Part shown: one piece after another, positions 1 to 9,592 of the stretch
How the letters are laid out: every line of letters begins with the position of its first letter
Numbering within the stretch: position 1 is the stretch's first letter
NCBI RefSeq assembly: GCF_000814905.1
Contig: NZ_JXAG01000033.1
Coordinates: forward strand, 1-64,000
DNA length: 64,000 bases
Direction: 5' to 3'
DNA from: Enterobacter sp. Bisph1
Lineage (GTDB): Bacteria > Pseudomonadota > Gammaproteobacteria > Enterobacterales > Enterobacteriaceae
Translations under genes and position numbers: made by a program
The notes under the pieces: model-generated
What the model saw: the letters and a program-made list of their open reading frames with translations, nothing else
What the model was told of the DNA's origin: nothing
Database searches by the model: none

Positions 1-1299
1 TGTATGAACCGGCCACATGGGTAACACTTTAAACCGGGCACATGGGTAACAGGTTATAACAGTGCGGTAAGCATCTGATGGAGGTTTACCGTGCCCTGGA
101 ATGAGACTGTTACCATGCAACGTTTGCAGTTTGTTGCGGCCTGCCTTGAAGGCAACCTTCCGGTTGCCGAGGTGTGCCGCCGTTTCAATATCAGCCGCAA
201 AACCGGTTATAAATGGCTGGCCCGTTTTTCCCCGAATGATGCCTCCTCTCTTGATGACCGTTCCCGGGCGCGTCATCAACAAAAATGCACACCGGAGTCT
301 ATGACTAAACTCCTGCTGGAGACGAAGCAGCAATATCCATTATGGGGGCCTGAAAAAATCAGACAGCTCCTGCTTAACCTGAATGTCAGTAACGTGCCCG
401 CAGCCAGCACGATTGGCGATCTGTTCCGGTTGCACGGTCTGGTTAAAAAACGCAGGCAACCGGCTTTTAAATCCACGCAACGTCCTGAACTGCATACACC
501 TGCCCGACCCAACGATGTCTGGAGCGCTGATTTTAAGGGTAAATACACCCATACCGGTGGGCGCTGGTGTCACCCTTTTACGCTGACCGACAACTGCAGC
601 AGGATTGTACTGGCCTGCGATGCCACCTATATGCCTGATGGCCGGTTTGTTATTCCCTGTCTGGAGCGTGTTTTCCGTGACTGCGGCATGCCTCATGTGC
701 TGCGTACAGATAATGGGCCACCATTTGCTGGCGCAGGTTTGTGGGGGCTGAGCCAGATGTCTGTCTGGCTTATAAAATGCGGCATCCTGCCTGAGCGTAT
801 CCGGCCAGGTAAGCCTACGGAGAATGGGCGGCATGAGAGAATGCACCGGACCCTGAAGGATGCACTAAAGGGACATGCAAAGTTCACTTCTCTGGAGGAG
901 CAACAGATCTGGCTGGATGCCTGGCGCGAGGAATTTAATGAAATACGCCCGCACAAGGCGCTGGGCGGAAGAACTCCGCGCTCAGTCTGGTACCCATCAG
1001 AACGAATTTACACCGGGCCGCTTAAGACAATGCCTGTGCCGGAGAATGCCCGCGTGCTGCGCGTATCAATTAAAGGTGACTTGTTTTTTAACAGTACCCG
1101 AATATTTTTATCGGAGGCGCTCAGAGGAGAATGGGTATGGATGAAGCAGGTGAAAGAAGACCTGGATGAAATTGGTTTTGGTGATCTCATACTGGCCCGG
1201 TATGACAGACGAAACCATCGTATAATCCGGGCCGATTAGTTCAAAAATTGTCACCCATGTGACCGGTCAGATCTGTAACCCATGTGGCCGGTTCATACA
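1..1299 (+). mobile_element. complete IS481-family insertion sequence
   Basis: Bases 1-26 and 1274-1299 form terminal inverted repeats that begin TGTATGAACC and match at 25 of 26 positions. A second, inner pair carrying the ACATGGGT core lies at 33-51 and 1249-1268, so each end has two similar motifs, probably transposase binding sites. One transposase gene (91-1239) fills the element, and the TGT...ACA ends are usual for this family. The left end is base 1 of the window, so a target-site duplication cannot be checked. The element lies about 390 bp beyond the 3' end of entF. Confidence 0.9.
91..1239 (+). CDS. IS481-family DDE transposase
   Basis: This 382-residue transposase moves the surrounding element by cut-and-paste or copy chemistry on DNA. 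An N-terminal helix-turn-helix (about residues 15-60, including EVCRRFNISRKTGYKWL) is followed by an rve-type integrase core. The likely DDE residues lie in VWSADFKGK, LRTDNGPPF and GKPTENGRHER. The chosen start is GTG with a TGGAGG ribosome site at 79-84. The frame is intact with no premature stop, so the enzyme could be active. Family membership is well supported by the core motifs and the terminal repeats; activity is not shown. Confidence 0.92.
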   Translation: MPWNETVTMQRLQFVAACLEGNLPVAEVCRRFNISRKTGYKWLARFSPNDASSLDDRSRARHQQKCTPESMTKLLLETKQQYPLWGPEKIRQLLLNLNVSNVPAASTIGDLFRLHGLVKKRRQPAFKSTQRPELHTPARPNDVWSADFKGKYTHTGGRWCHPFTLTDNCSRIVLACDATYMPDGRFVIPCLERVFRDCGMPHVLRTDNGPPFAGAGLWGLSQMSVWLIKCGILPERIRPGKPTENGRHERMHRTLKDALKGHAKFTSLEEQQIWLDAWREEFNEIRPHKALGGRTPRSVWYPSERIYTGPLKTMPVPENARVLRVSIKGDLFFNSTRIFLSEALRGEWVWMKQVKEDLDEIGFGDLILARYDRRNHRIIRAD

Positions 1300-1560
1300 C
1301 CGCGCTCCCCTTTTCAATCCCCGCGGCCCCGCAGAGAAATCGGTGCTTCGCACTGCGCTCACCTCCCGCGCATCTGCCTGCGGTCGGCTCGACTCGCGAT
1401 TACTCGTCCCATCCCTGGGACTCGCCCCTTCGGGGCCAGCGCAAGCGCTGTTCAAAATTGCTCCCGGCAATTTTGTCCCTGGCTCGATTCGCCTCTGGCC
1501 GCCATCCGGGCGGCCAGCCCTTGTCATCTGCGCTTCGGTTCGCCGATTTCAGCGGGGAGT
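1300..1560. repeat. gene-free hairpin cluster between the IS and entF
   Basis: No credible gene is seen. Five short inverted repeats follow each other closely: TCCCA/TGGGA (1407-1420), GCCCC/GGGGC (1424-1436), AGCGC/GCGCT (1438-1449), CAAAATTG/CAATTTTG (1453-1475) and CTGGCCGCC/GGCGGCCAG (1495-1517). The stretch is GC-rich with skewed composition. The open frames that cross it in several phases look like composition artefacts. It could be a dispersed intergenic repeat or remnant DNA; I do not recognise it. Confidence 0.55.
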
Positions 1561-1568
1561 TAACCCCC

Positions 1569-1674
1569 TCGCTGTGATATCAGCGTAATCATAAAGGCAT
1601 TCATCGCTGGGACATCGGCGGAGAATCTCCCTTCGCTGTGATATCGGTGTAATCATAAAGTCATTCATTGCTGG
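1569..1674. repeat. two 42-bp near-identical direct repeats, 64-bp period
   Basis: Copies at 1569-1610 and 1633-1674 begin TCGCTGTGATATC and differ at 4 of 42 positions. The bases before each copy (around 1545-1568 and 1611-1632) are also partly alike, giving a repeating unit of about 64 bp. They lie just past the stop codon of entF. Their function is unknown. Confidence 0.75.
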
Positions 1675-1688
1675 ATAATGAATGGTTT

Positions 1689-4600
1689 TTATTCTCCCAA
1701 TATTTCTCTTAGCACTGGTCCGATCCTCTCGAACGCCTGCGGTGAGATTATCTCGACGTGGGCGCAGTCCTGGCGGTAAACATCCAGTTCGCGTACCCAC
1801 GGTGCCCAGGCACTATGCGGATCGGTGCCGGCGGGCAGCGTGCGTTCGGCGACAAACAGCGTCGCTTTGCCGTCGAAGGGCAGGCTGTGGGCGGTGGTCA
1901 GTAAACGCACCGCGTCGGCATAGTTGCCTTCGATAACCGTGAACAGTTCGCCGGGGGCCTGGCCTTGCTGGGCGGCGATAAACGCTTGCCGTTCGCGTTC
2001 GATCTCCGCCAGCACTTCGGGATCGAGGCCGTTAGCCTCTTTTTCCGCCCAGTTTTGTGTTTCCGGCGGCCAGGTATCGAGCAGCCCAAGAAACGCCACC
2101 TCTTCACCCCGCTCTCGCAAACGCGCGGCGATACCCTGCGCCAGCGTTCCACCAAGCGAGTAGCCCAGCAGGTAATAAGGCCCGTGGGGCTGCTGCGCAA
2201 TTAGCGTTGCCAGATGCTGTTCACAGGCTTCATCGAGGTTGGCGGCCTGTTGCAGCGGGCCGTTCGGGCGCGGCGACTGGATGCCGGTAATCGACCAGCG
2301 CGGCGCAAGATAGCGCGCCAGCACGCTGAACTGCCAGGCAAAGCCGGAAGCCGGATGGAAGCAGAATAGCGTCGGCCCGTCGCTTTCGCGCAGCGGCAGC
2401 AGGGTTTCAAAGCCAATCTGCCCGGCCTGTTCTGCTGAGAGGGTTTGCTCCAGCTGCGCGGCCAGTTTCTCCACCGTCGAGGCAACCATAATCTGCCCCG
2501 GCGTGACCTGCCGTTGACACTGGCGACTGAGCAGCGCCGCCAGGCGCATCGCTAACAGGGAGTGACCGCCGAGCGCAAAGAAGTCCGCCTGCGCATCGTT
2601 GACCTCACAGCGCAATAATTCGGCAAAGGCCTGCGCCACAACCGTTTCCATCCCGGCGTTCAGTGGGCGAGCGCCCTTCTTCACCGTTAGCTCCGGTCGC
2701 GGTAGCGCTTTACGATCGAGCTTACCGTTGGCGCTCAGCGGCAGCGCATCAAGTTGCAGCAGCACCACGGGCACCATATGCGGCGGCAGTTGCTCGCGCA
2801 GCTGTGCCAGTAGCGCCGTCGTCTCCAGCGGCTGCCCGCTGGCGGAAACCACATACCCCACTAACTGGCGGGCATCACCGCCGCTGGCGGCAGCCTGATT
2901 TAAGACGCACGCTACGGCTACCGCCTGGGCGACATCCGGTAAAGCGAGCATCGCGCGGTCAATCTCACCTAATTCGATGCGCTGACCGCGAATTTTTAGC
3001 TGATCGTCGCTGCGCCCGAGGTACTCCACCGCGCCGTTTTCCAGCCAGCGCGCCACATCCCCGGTGCGATACATGCGCTCGCCAGCGGCAAAGGGATCGG
3101 CGATAAAGCGACTGGCGGTAAGATCCGGACGGCCCAGATACCCCTGCGCCAGCTGAATGCCGGTGAGATAGAGATCGCCCGCTACGCCCGGCGGCACCGG
3201 GCGCATCATCGCGTCCAGAATACGCAGCCCGGTATTCCACACCGGGAAACCAATCGGCACGCTATTGCCCTGCACGTCCGCCAGCGCTTCACCATGCGCC
3301 GGATACCAGCTGACATCAACGGCGGCTTCCGTCGGGCCATATAAGTTATGCAGCGGTGCGCCGGTCAGTTGCTCCCATTCGCGGCAGAGATCGGCGGGCA
3401 GCGCTTCGCCACTGCAGAAAACCTGTTTTAACGTGCGGCAACTCTGCTGGACGCTTTGTGGCGTCAGAGAGGCGACAAAGGCTGCCAGCATCGACGGCAC
3501 GAAGTGCGTGGTGGTCACGCCGTAATGGGCGAAGAACGCCTGCAGCGCTTGCGGATCGCAGTGCGCTTCCGGCTCCGCCATCACCAGGCTCGCGCCAGCG
3601 ATAAACGGCCACCAGAACTCCCACACGGACACATCAAAGCTACAGGGGGTTTTCTGCGCCACCACATCACTGGCGGTCAGCGGATAGTGATCCTGCATCC
3701 ACAGCAAACGGTTAACGATGGCGGTTTGTCCTACCATCACCCCTTTCGGTCTGCCGGTGGAGCCGGAGGTAAAGATGATGTAGGCGGTCTGCTGTGGGTG
3801 GGAAAGGTTGAGCGGTGCGCTGCCCAGGGTTTCCAGTAACGACTGATAACAAAACTGGCTCAGCCCTGGGATATCGTTAAAGCGCGCCTGTTGATCCTGT
3901 GAAGTGATCAGCAGGCGCGGTTTCGCATCCTCAAGCATCATTTTCAGCCGCTCGTCCGGATAACCGGTATCCAGCGGCAGCCAGGCGGCACCCGCTTCGA
4001 CAATGGCATGCAGCGCCAGCGTCAGAAAGACCGAGCGCGGCAGCGCCACCGCCACGCTGTCGCCGGGCTGCACGCCACGCTGACGCAATTGCTGGGCCAG
4101 CGCCACCACCTGCTCGCGCATTTGACGGTAAGTTAAATGGTATTGCGCATCGGCCAGCGCGGGCGCATCCGGCGTTTTTTCCGCTTGCGCAATGACCAGC
4201 GCGCTTAATGTAGTGGCAGGCAGCATCATGGCGGTATCGTTGATTTCTGCCAGCCGCTGCGCTTCCTGCGCCGAGAGAAGATCCGCATCGCCGCAGCGCA
4301 GCTGCGGATGGTCGGCAAACTGCGCCAGCAGCTGCGCCAGACGGGCAACGTGGGTTTTCAGTGTCGGCTCATGATAACGGCTGCGATTCGCCAGCACTTC
4401 CAGCGACAGCCCGCCCTCTTCATCGGGGAACAGGGCGATTTCCACATCGTTGACCGGCCCGGTCGCCAGGGTATGGGTAATACCGCTAATGCCATCAACA
4501 TTCAGCTGGTAATCAAACATTTTGACGTTGAAAACCGGGCCAAACAGCGGCTCATCCCCCGCCGCGCGTCCGGCGTCGCGCACGATCTGCTCCGCGTCAT

Positions 4601-5576
4601 AACGCTGATGGCGACGCATCCCTTTCAGGCGGGTAGCCAGCGAACTCGCCAGCGCGCCGAGGGTCTGCGTGCCCTCAAGGTGAATAGCCAGCGGCAGCAC
4701 ATTCAGCACCGGCCCGGTCGCGGTTAACGCCGCCGATCCCATGCGGCGCATAAAGATAAACCCGGCGGCGTAATCGGTGCGCCCGCACAATCTCCCCAGC
4801 CACAGCGCCGCCAGCGCCAGCGCTAAATCGGCGGGAGAATTTTGTGTAAAGGCCTGCGTGACGCGACGAAAAGCATGGGCGTCGAGCGTGACGTTGAGGC
4901 GTAAAATATCGGTGGTGGCCGCCCGTCCCGGCAGCGGCGTAGCAGACAGGGAGACCGGAGAGGGCAATTCCCTGCGCTGTTGCGCCCAAAATGCGCTATC
5001 CCGTTGCCAGGCGTCGCTCTGGCGATAGCGCTGATACTCTTCAACCACTTCCGCAAAGGGGGTAAAGGGCGAGACGGGCGTGGCCTCGCCGCGTCGCCAT
5101 GCGCTGTAGATAGCGGCAATCTGGCGGGTAATCGCCGGGAAACTAAAACCATCCACCAGCAAGTGGTGATAGCGCTGATACCAGTACCAACGCTGATTAC
5201 CAACTTTTAGAAGCTGATGGCAGACCAGCGGCTTGCCGCTGTCTATGCGCAGGTTTTGCCCTAAATCGGCCTGCATCAGGGCTAACGCGGCGGCGTGGGG
5301 ATCGGTGCTATCGCGTAGATCCTTGATATCCGGCACGGCAAATGTCTGCGTCTCATCGACCCATTGCCACACTTCGCCGTTATCTTCCGCAAAGCGCATC
5401 CGCAGCGTATCGGCCTGCGACAGGCCGCTGACTATTGCCTGGGCGAGCAGCGCGGCGTCAATGTCGCCATTAAGTTCAACATAGTGCGCCACGCTCCAGG
5501 CGTTAGGCAGGGTCGAGAGTTTTTCCGCCATCCAGATCCCCGGCTGCGCGGCGACCAGCGGTAAACGTTGGGTCAT
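1689..5576 (-). CDS. entF: enterobactin synthase component F (NRPS)
   Basis: EntF activates serine, condenses it with 2,3-dihydroxybenzoate and cyclises three units to enterobactin in the cytoplasm. The 1295 residues run condensation (YHHLLVDG, His137-His138), adenylation (TSGSTGRPKG), carrier (LGGHSLL, phosphopantetheine Ser1006) and thioesterase (GYSLGG, Ser1140; catalytic His near 1273). Length and order match the E. coli protein. ATG at 5576 has AAGGAG at 5583-5588. It follows ybdZ by 10 bases and belongs to the fes-ybdZ-entF operon, probably under Fur. Downstream, where E. coli has fepE, there is only a repeat region and an IS element. The carrier Ser needs a phosphopantetheinyl transferase, and entD is not in this window. 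Confidence 0.97.
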   Translation of the reverse strand: MTQRLPLVAAQPGIWMAEKLSTLPNAWSVAHYVELNGDIDAALLAQAIVSGLSQADTLRMRFAEDNGEVWQWVDETQTFAVPDIKDLRDSTDPHAAALALMQADLGQNLRIDSGKPLVCHQLLKVGNQRWYWYQRYHHLLVDGFSFPAITRQIAAIYSAWRRGEATPVSPFTPFAEVVEEYQRYRQSDAWQRDSAFWAQQRRELPSPVSLSATPLPGRAATTDILRLNVTLDAHAFRRVTQAFTQNSPADLALALAALWLGRLCGRTDYAAGFIFMRRMGSAALTATGPVLNVLPLAIHLEGTQTLGALASSLATRLKGMRRHQRYDAEQIVRDAGRAAGDEPLFGPVFNVKMFDYQLNVDGISGITHTLATGPVNDVEIALFPDEEGGLSLEVLANRSRYHEPTLKTHVARLAQLLAQFADHPQLRCGDADLLSAQEAQRLAEINDTAMMLPATTLSALVIAQAEKTPDAPALADAQYHLTYRQMREQVVALAQQLRQRGVQPGDSVAVALPRSVFLTLALHAIVEAGAAWLPLDTGYPDERLKMMLEDAKPRLLITSQDQQARFNDIPGLSQFCYQSLLETLGSAPLNLSHPQQTAYIIFTSGSTGRPKGVMVGQTAIVNRLLWMQDHYPLTASDVVAQKTPCSFDVSVWEFWWPFIAGASLVMAEPEAHCDPQALQAFFAHYGVTTTHFVPSMLAAFVASLTPQSVQQSCRTLKQVFCSGEALPADLCREWEQLTGAPLHNLYGPTEAAVDVSWYPAHGEALADVQGNSVPIGFPVWNTGLRILDAMMRPVPPGVAGDLYLTGIQLAQGYLGRPDLTASRFIADPFAAGERMYRTGDVARWLENGAVEYLGRSDDQLKIRGQRIELGEIDRAMLALPDVAQAVAVACVLNQAAASGGDARQLVGYVVSASGQPLETTALLAQLREQLPPHMVPVVLLQLDALPLSANGKLDRKALPRPELTVKKGARPLNAGMETVVAQAFAELLRCEVNDAQADFFALGGHSLLAMRLAALLSRQCQRQVTPGQIMVASTVEKLAAQLEQTLSAEQAGQIGFETLLPLRESDGPTLFCFHPASGFAWQFSVLARYLAPRWSITGIQSPRPNGPLQQAANLDEACEQHLATLIAQQPHGPYYLLGYSLGGTLAQGIAARLRERGEEVAFLGLLDTWPPETQNWAEKEANGLDPEVLAEIERERQAFIAAQQGQAPGELFTVIEGNYADAVRLLTTAHSLPFDGKATLFVAERTLPAGTDPHSAWAPWVRELDVYRQDCAHVEIISPQAFERIGPVLREILGE

Positions 5577-5586
5577 ATTCCGCTCC

Positions 5587-5790
5587 TTAACGCGCGTGGT
5601 GCGCCGGGGTTAATGTCTGCCAGTTTGCCGTAAGCCAGGCGTTGCAGTCGTTCTGCGCCTGGGGTTCGCAAATAACCCTCCAGCCAGCGGGGAGCGCGCA
5701 CTCGGCGGGCCACAGGCTGAACTGCCGTTGGTGATTTTGCAGAATATAAAATTGCCCTTGCGGGTTATCGAAAGGGTTGGTGAATTCCAT
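5587..5790 (-). CDS. ybdZ: MbtH-like protein YbdZ
   Basis: This small cytoplasmic partner of NRPS adenylation domains helps EntF fold and activate serine. The chosen start (MEFTNPFDNPQGQF) gives 67 residues, the family norm, and has AGGAG about 8 bases upstream. A longer in-frame start at 5823 would overlap the end of fes and lacks a good ribosome site. The NPFDNPQG opening, SLWP and PAGWR motifs and the conserved tryptophans define the MbtH fold. It sits between fes and entF, as in E. coli. Confidence 0.93.
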   Translation of the reverse strand: MEFTNPFDNPQGQFYILQNHQRQFSLWPAECALPAGWRVICEPQAQNDCNAWLTANWQTLTPAHHAR

Positions 5791-5815
5791 AGCAAACTCC
5801 TGTCGTGGAAAGGCG

Positions 5816-7030
5816 CTAAACACCGGCGCGGGTTAGCGGCTGCCAGAGGGTGATAAGCCCGGCCGTTAGCCCGCCGCGCCAGCAAAGCGCATCATGTCCG
5901 CCGTCAACCTGACGCCAGAAAACCGACTGCTCCATGCATTGCAAAAGGGGGAAAAGCGCTTCGTTGGCGCGAAAAATAAGCGGCTCGCGAATCCCGGCTT
6001 CCAGCACAATGCGCCGGTTTTGCGGGGTGAACTCGCCGTTTTTGAGTTGTTGGATAAGCAGGCCTTCGCTGTCGCCGCCGCGATGGGGCCACCAGAACGA
6101 ACCGGACTGACTAAGGACGCAGCCAAAGCGCTGCGGCCAGTGCAGCGCCGCATACAGCGATGACAGACCGCCAAAACTTTGCCCGGCCACCACCGTGCGA
6201 TCCGCGCGGTCGCTAAAGGGGGCGATGGCCTGCACCTGCGGTAATAACTCTTCCTGCACGGCGAGCCAGAAATCGGCGTTACAGGGCAGTTCTCGCGTGC
6301 GATGGCCGTTATCGATCACATCGATCAGCACATACACCGCATCGGGCAATTCCCCGTCGCGGGTCAGAGACGCCAGCGCTGGCCAAACGGGCATACTTTG
6401 CGCCCAAAACTGACCATCCAGCAGGATCGCCAGCGGACGTTCAGCGCTGTTGCCGCTGCCGGTGGTATAGATCCAGACGCGGCGGGAGTTGCGCAGACGC
6501 TGGCTGCGCCAGTGCAGACGCTGCGGCGCGTTAAACGGCGCATGGCTATCGCGCCAGCCCGGCTGCGGCGGCGCAGCGGGCATCTCCAGCGCCGAGACCG
6601 GATGACCGCGCCCGCCGCGCCAGCTCTGTGGATTAAGAGGATCGGCAATCGCCTGCCCCAGCAGTTTGCGCCAGCCTTCACGCAGCGCGGTACGATCCGG
6701 CGGCGTCACGGCGAAGACCTCAGCCGCGAAATCATCCTCGTTTTGCGAAGGGATAAAGCAGTAGCTGCCGCGCCAGCTGGCATCAAGGGTGGTTTTCCAG
6801 CACCAGATATCGGTTCCGGCAATGCGCTCGAGGGATTGCGGCGTCGATTTTTGATGGTGATCGGTGACGCCGGTAATGTAGATCCACACCCGGCGCAGGC
6901 GGGAGGTAGTTTCCGTGCCGTTGGGATCCCGCCACCAGAAGGTGACCGCATAATTTCCCTGTGCCTGTTCTTTCCATTCGGGGCCCTGTTTCGACGCCCA
7001 CCAGCTATCACTTCCCATCGTTGCCGTCAC
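5816..7030 (-). CDS. fes: enterobactin esterase (ferric-enterobactin hydrolase)
   Basis: Fes cleaves the trilactone backbone of imported ferric enterobactin in the cytoplasm and so releases iron. The 404 residues hold an N-terminal Fes domain and a C-terminal alpha/beta-hydrolase esterase domain. The nucleophile elbow is GQSFGG (Ser285), and GGHD (His379) is the likely catalytic histidine. The start is GTG at 7030 with GAGG upstream, and the MTA opening matches E. coli Fes. It is the first gene of the operon with ybdZ and entF and is divergent from fepA over a Fur-box-like region. Confidence 0.96.
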   Translation of the reverse strand: MTATMGSDSWWASKQGPEWKEQAQGNYAVTFWWRDPNGTETTSRLRRVWIYITGVTDHHQKSTPQSLERIAGTDIWCWKTTLDASWRGSYCFIPSQNEDDFAAEVFAVTPPDRTALREGWRKLLGQAIADPLNPQSWRGGRGHPVSALEMPAAPPQPGWRDSHAPFNAPQRLHWRSQRLRNSRRVWIYTTGSGNSAERPLAILLDGQFWAQSMPVWPALASLTRDGELPDAVYVLIDVIDNGHRTRELPCNADFWLAVQEELLPQVQAIAPFSDRADRTVVAGQSFGGLSSLYAALHWPQRFGCVLSQSGSFWWPHRGGDSEGLLIQQLKNGEFTPQNRRIVLEAGIREPLIFRANEALFPLLQCMEQSVFWRQVDGGHDALCWRGGLTAGLITLWQPLTRAGV

Positions 7031-7081
7031 GTCTTTAACCTCAAATAAGCTGCGAACTTTTGCTGGCAGATCAAAAAATAT

Positions 7082-7113
7082 CGATAATATTATTGATAAC
7101 TATTTTCATTTGC
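7082..7113. promoter_or_regulatory. Fur-box-like operator between fes and fepA
   Basis: The stretch begins GATAATATTATTGATAAC and continues into TATTTTCATTTGC. It resembles overlapping copies of the 19-bp Fur consensus built of GATAAT hexamers. It lies about 55 bases before the fes start and 170 before fepA, as in the divergent fes/fepA control region of E. coli. Iron-dependent repression of both operons is inferred from the match and the setting. Confidence 0.8.
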
Positions 7114-7283
7114 AATAGCGTATTGCCCGCGCTGTGGGAAGCGCGTCTTTCAACTATAAATGGCCGCCGTAAGCGAATTTTCTCAGGGCTGAGCGCTTCG
7201 TTATGTGCAGGCTTCATCATGCCGCCTCATCTCCCGCTGGGAAAGGACTGTCCGGGGAGGCGACAACGAGATGCAGGAAAAAA

Positions 7284-9554
7284 ATGAATAACAACATCAA
7301 GTCGCTAACCATTCTGGTCAATCTGGGGATCTACGGTGCTGCGCTGCCCGCGTTTGCGGCGGCAACCGCCGCTTCCGGTGAGGAGACGATTGTCGTCACC
7401 GCGGAGCAGCAGAATCTGCAGGCACCGGGCGTCTCCACCATCACCGCAGATCAAATTCGTAAAAACCCGCCTTCCCGTGATGTCGCGGAAATTATCCGCA
7501 CCATGCCGGGGGTGAACTTGACCGGTAACGCCACCAGCGGCCAGCGCGGCAACAACCGCCAGATCGATATCCGCGGTATGGGCCCGGAGAACACGCTGAT
7601 CCTTGTGGACGGTAAACCGGTCACCAGCCGTAACTCCGTGCGTCTTGGCTGGCGCGGCGAGCGCGACAGCCGCGGCGATACCAACTGGGTCCCGCCGGAG
7701 ATGATCGAGCGTATCGAAGTGATTCGCGGCCCGGCGGCCGCGCGTTACGGTAACGGCGCAGCTGGCGGTGTGGTGAATATCATCACCAAAAAAGATAACA
7801 CCGACGAATGGCATGGTTCCTGGAACGCCTATTTCAACGCCCCTGAGCACAAAGAGGAAGGCGCGACCAAACGCACCAATTTCAGCCTGAGCGGCCCGCT
7901 GGGCGATGACGTTAGCTTCCGTCTGTACGGTAATCTGGCGAAAACCCAGGCCGACGCGCAGGATATCAACAAAGATCATCAATCTGAACGCACCGGCACC
8001 TACGCTAATACGGTGGTTGCCGGGCGCGAAGGGTCGATCAACAAAGACATTACTGGCGTAGTGCGCTGGGATTTCGCCCCGATGCAGGCGCTGGAGTTGC
8101 AGGCCGGTTACAGCCGTCAGGGCAACCTCTACGCAGGCGACACGCAGAACACCAATAACGACAGTTCCGGCAATAACTACGTTAACGACAACTACGGTAA
8201 AGAGACTAACCGCCTGTATCGCCAGAACTATTCGGCGACCTGGACCGGCGGCTGGGACAATGGCGTTACCACCAATAACTGGGTGCGCTATGAACATACC
8301 CGCAACTCGCGCATCCCGGAAGGTCTGGCAGGCGGTACGGAAGGCCTGTTCAATGCTGAGAAATTTGTCGATATCGACTACAGCGACCTGTTACTGCATA
8401 GCGAAGCGAGCGTGCCGTTTGAACTGCTGTTCAAACAGAATCTGACCGTAGGCGCAGAGTGGGATCATCAGAACATGAAGGATTCCACCTCCAATACTCA
8501 GACCTTTATGGGCGGTAATATTCCCGGCTACAGCAGCACCGGGCGCAGCCCTTATTCGAATGCCGATATTTTCTCGGTCTTTGCCGAAGATAATATTGAG
8601 CTGACCGATACCACGATGTTGACCCCGGCGCTGCGCTTTGATCATCACACCATCGTCGGTAATAACTGGAGTCCGTCGCTGAACCTTTCTCAAGGGCTCG
8701 GCGACGACTTTACCCTGAAAATGGGTATCGCGCGTGCCTATAAAGCGCCAAGCCTGTATCAGACCAACCCGAACTACATTCTCTATAGCCGCGGCCAGGG
8801 TTGCTACGCAGTGACGGTAGATGCTAAAGGCAAAGATATTGGCTGTTATATGCAGGGTAACGACGATCTGAAAGCAGAAACCAGCATCAATAAAGAGATT
8901 GGCCTTGAGTTTAAACACGAAGGCTGGCTGGCGGGCGTCACCTGGTTCCGTAATGACTACCGTAACAAGATTGAGTCTGGCTATGCGCCGGTGGGACAAA
9001 CTTCCATCCGCAACGGCGGTTCAAACCTGAACACCTATATTTACCAGTGGGATAACGTACCGAAAGCGGTGGTGGAAGGGCTGGAAGGGGCGCTGAACGT
9101 GCCGGTCAGCGAGACGGTGAACTGGACCAACAATATTACCTATATGCTGCAAAGCAAAAACAAAACCACCGGCGAACGGCTGTCGATCATTCCTGAATAC
9201 ACCTGGAACTCGACGCTGAGCTGGCAGGTGGCGCAGGATGTTTCGCTGCAAACCACCTTCACCTGGTACGGTAAGCAGCAGCCGAAGAAATATGACTACA
9301 AAGGGAATCGCGTGACCGGTTCCGCCACCAACGAAGTGAGCCCTTACAGCATCGTTGGCCTGAGCGGCACCTGGGACGTGACGAAGAATGTTAGTCTGAC
9401 GGGCGGCGTTAGCAACCTGCTTGATAAACGTCACTGGCGCGAAGGCAATGCCCAGAGCACCGGCGGCGGCACAAGCTGGATGTACGGCGCGGGCGCGGCG
9501 ACCTATAACGAATCGGGTCGCACCTGGTTTATGGGCGTCAACACCCGCTTCTAA
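7284..9554 (+). CDS. fepA: TonB-dependent ferric enterobactin receptor
   Basis: FepA is the outer-membrane gated channel for ferric enterobactin, driven by TonB. The start MNNNIKSL with AGGAAA upstream gives 756 residues and a signal peptide ending near AFA. An in-frame start 27 codons earlier has no support. A TonB box (ETIVVTA) is followed by the plug domain (PGVSTITADQI, RGMGPENTLILVDG) to about residue 170, then a 22-strand barrel that ends in the outer-membrane signature phenylalanine (VNTRF). In E. coli fepA is followed by entD; here a terminator and the convergent glucan synthase gene follow. Confidence 0.97.
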   Translation: MNNNIKSLTILVNLGIYGAALPAFAAATAASGEETIVVTAEQQNLQAPGVSTITADQIRKNPPSRDVAEIIRTMPGVNLTGNATSGQRGNNRQIDIRGMGPENTLILVDGKPVTSRNSVRLGWRGERDSRGDTNWVPPEMIERIEVIRGPAAARYGNGAAGGVVNIITKKDNTDEWHGSWNAYFNAPEHKEEGATKRTNFSLSGPLGDDVSFRLYGNLAKTQADAQDINKDHQSERTGTYANTVVAGREGSINKDITGVVRWDFAPMQALELQAGYSRQGNLYAGDTQNTNNDSSGNNYVNDNYGKETNRLYRQNYSATWTGGWDNGVTTNNWVRYEHTRNSRIPEGLAGGTEGLFNAEKFVDIDYSDLLLHSEASVPFELLFKQNLTVGAEWDHQNMKDSTSNTQTFMGGNIPGYSSTGRSPYSNADIFSVFAEDNIELTDTTMLTPALRFDHHTIVGNNWSPSLNLSQGLGDDFTLKMGIARAYKAPSLYQTNPNYILYSRGQGCYAVTVDAKGKDIGCYMQGNDDLKAETSINKEIGLEFKHEGWLAGVTWFRNDYRNKIESGYAPVGQTSIRNGGSNLNTYIYQWDNVPKAVVEGLEGALNVPVSETVNWTNNITYMLQSKNKTTGERLSIIPEYTWNSTLSWQVAQDVSLQTTFTWYGKQQPKKYDYKGNRVTGSATNEVSPYSIVGLSGTWDVTKNVSLTGGVSNLLDKRHWREGNAQSTGGGTSWMYGAGAATYNESGRTWFMGVNTRF

Positions 9555-9563
9555 TCTCCCCTG

Positions 9564-9592
9564 CTCTCTCCCCGCCGGGGAGAGAGTTTTTT
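9564..9592 (+). terminator. intrinsic terminator of fepA
   Basis: CTCTCTCCCC, a 3-base loop and GGGGAGAGAG form a 10-bp perfect stem followed by six T residues, 10 bases after the fepA stop codon. It ends the fepA transcript before the convergent gene. Confidence 0.93.

Noticed and set aside
276-846. minus-strand open frames inside the transposase gene
   Set aside because: They run antisense to a well-supported gene and show no ribosome sites or family motifs.
7305-8297. 330-codon minus-strand frame inside fepA
   Set aside because: It is the antisense shadow of a highly conserved receptor gene with a GC-rich third position.
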